Origin: Rhynchopus sp. YZ270_cl-10
Lineage: Eukaryota; Euglenozoa; Diplonemea; Diplonemida; Diplonemidae
Direction: 5' to 3'
Assembly: GCA_964035575.1 (NCBI GenBank)
Contig: OZ037893.1
Coordinates: 124,001 to 188,000 of the forward strand
DNA length: 64,000 nucleotides
Under the pieces are notes generated by a model. That model had not been told where the DNA came from, did not search any database, and saw only the letters and a program-made list of their open reading frames with translations. A program made the translations under genes and the position numbers. Each line of letters begins with the position of its first letter. The first letter of the stretch is position 1. Below are positions 63,092 to 64,000 of this stretch, piece by piece.

Positions 63092-63790
63092 TTATCCTTT
63101 CCACTTCGGACCAAAATTCTTTGTAAACTGGTTTTTCATTGCGTGCCCCGCTCCTGTACGGAGTTTTGTGAAGCCGCAAATCACACCGAAGATGGCTGCA
63201 GCAGTGCCACCCCACTGGTGGATTGCGGGGACGGTGAGTTTTTCTTCTTGGAAGTACTTTCTGCCATATTCATCATAGGTGCGTTCAGCTATGAAGCCTA
63301 AGGCGAGAGGGAGCACGGGGGCGTTGATGGTTTTGAACATAGAAGCCATGGGGATGGTCAGACCGACACCTGCAAGGGCACACAGCGCACCACCCGTTCC
63401 AGTGTTCCGGTCGTAGATGGTATCGTTTTTGTCGGGGTTGAAGTTTGACTGCAGCTTCCACGCTACGGTCGCTAGGATGCCCCCAGCAAAGTACGTCCCC
63501 GTTGCAAATGCCGTCCCCATGGACCGTGCGACAGCATAGAATAGTGGGCCAAGTACGACGCTGTTCTTGATCCACTCTTCCTGTGTGGTGCACACCATGG
63601 TCCCAATGAAGAGCGGCGGGACGTAAAGGTCTGTGAACCGTGCAAAGGCATTGTCTGCGTAGAAGATGGGCTTATAGTACTTTAGTGTAGTCGGGGCACG
63701 TTCGTAGGGTACACTAATCGCGTAGGACCCTGCATAGCCTGTGAGGACACTGGCAAAGAAGGTAGACGCATAGGCAGGGCGGAATGTCAT
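63092..63790 (-). CDS. multi-spanning membrane protein, rhomboid-like, probably without protease activity
   Basis: 232 residues with about six hydrophobic segments. MTFRPAYASTFFASVLTGYA opens the protein; then YVPPLFIGTMVCTTQEEWIK, LGPLFYAVARSMGTAFATG, TGTGGALCALAGVGLTIPM and VPAIHQWGGTAAAIFGVICG. The last two recall the rhomboid G-x-S-G-x-x-x-A-L-x-G segment and the late H-x-x-x-G-G segment, but the catalytic Ser position is Gly, so if related it is a pseudoprotease. The similarity is weak and the protein may belong to another conserved organellar membrane family. Start at 63790: a pyrimidine-rich run ending CCCACAG lies 22 nt upstream of this ATG, while an earlier in-frame ATG lies beyond that AG. 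Confidence 0.6.
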   Translation of the reverse strand: MTFRPAYASTFFASVLTGYAGSYAISVPYERAPTTLKYYKPIFYADNAFARFTDLYVPPLFIGTMVCTTQEEWIKNSVVLGPLFYAVARSMGTAFATGTYFAGGILATVAWKLQSNFNPDKNDTIYDRNTGTGGALCALAGVGLTIPMASMFKTINAPVLPLALGFIAERTYDEYGRKYFQEEKLTVPAIHQWGGTAAAIFGVICGFTKLRTGAGHAMKNQFTKNFGPKWKG

Positions 63791-64000
63791 TGTGTTGCCT
63801 GCACCCCGTGTTCTGTGGGGGGGTTGGGGGGGTGGAAATGTGGTGTGAATCAATGGGTAGTATTCGGATTCCAGATTTCCAGGTAATTCCTGAAACTGAA
63901 GTCAAGAAAAGTGATGTAAAAAAAAAGGAGGGTAGATGGATGTGGGTTTTCGATTCGGTTCAGAGAGACAGTGTGATTTTGTTAGAGGGTGGGATGTTGT
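63791..64000 (-). promoter_or_regulatory. leader of the rhomboid-like gene with candidate trans-splice acceptor
   Basis: On the minus strand CATTTCCACCCCCCCAACC and CCCCCACAG (AG at 63813-63814) precede a 22-nt leader AACACGGGG-CAACACA. Beyond it nothing recognisable to the window edge. Confidence 0.5.

Overview
The window looks like nuclear DNA of a flagellated protist. Flagellar genes dominate the recognisable set: the N-terminal third of an outer-arm-type axonemal dynein heavy chain (1-4991), a 2.3-kilo-residue SHIPPO/STPG-like repeat protein (51986-58891) and a KIF6-type kinesin-9 (59599-62474). Around them lie housekeeping genes: a cyclic-nucleotide phosphodiesterase, SmB, an Oca/Siw14-type phosphatase relative, separase, a Trm9-like tRNA methyltransferase, a HOOKLESS1-like GNAT acetyltransferase, an UNC93-like MFS protein, an RHS/Crinkler-type NTPase-nuclease, a tiny four-exon gene with a mitochondrial presequence, a coiled-coil protein ending in a CaaX box, and a rhomboid-like membrane protein. 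The lineage is not resolved. One-strand gene order with pyrimidine-AG signals before the ATGs fits Euglenozoa (for example diplonemids, which also have cis introns), and Perkinsus-like or dinoflagellate-like alveolates remain possible.

All fifteen confidently called genes lie on the minus strand. Almost every one has a pyrimidine tract and an AG a short way before its ATG, as expected for polycistronic transcription with spliced-leader trans-splicing; no leader RNA gene is in the window. Fourteen cis introns can be modelled. Thirteen begin with GTAT, thirteen are phase 0, and many are only 47-110 nt. Two are stop-free multiples of three and hide inside open frames (SmB and the STPG-like gene).

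Layout from left to right: dynein (1-4991). Then 11.7 kb without genes, holding a palindromic MITE (5433-5622), a 1-kb inverted-repeat element (6747-7783) and a fourfold array of about 2.05 kb (8150-16347) in which a TIR element (A, about 850 bp) alternates with a 1.19-kb near-perfect palindrome (B). PDE follows (16772-18769), then SmB, a GGTCCY minisatellite, Oca and separase (20453-28221). A hAT-like MITE with an 8-bp target duplication (28354-29053) separates separase from Trm9, GNAT, a domain protein and the CaaX protein (29084-37394). Another 6 kb of repeats follows, including a 1.39-kb palindrome (C, 41916-43305). The right third holds the MFS gene, the NTPase-nuclease, the mitochondrial gene, the STPG-like gene, KIF6, a 90-bp LSU-rRNA fragment (about 62730-62820) and the rhomboid-like gene.

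The most unusual signal lies between the genes. Short dispersed hairpins keep a CCTCTCGTG-like loop while their stems change in a paired way, often followed by a second conserved module. These and four other small families were seen only in one orientation, antisense to the genes. They look like a structured RNA element of the intergenic transcript or a strand-biased set of short mobile elements. No reverse transcriptase, integrase or capsid gene was recognised.
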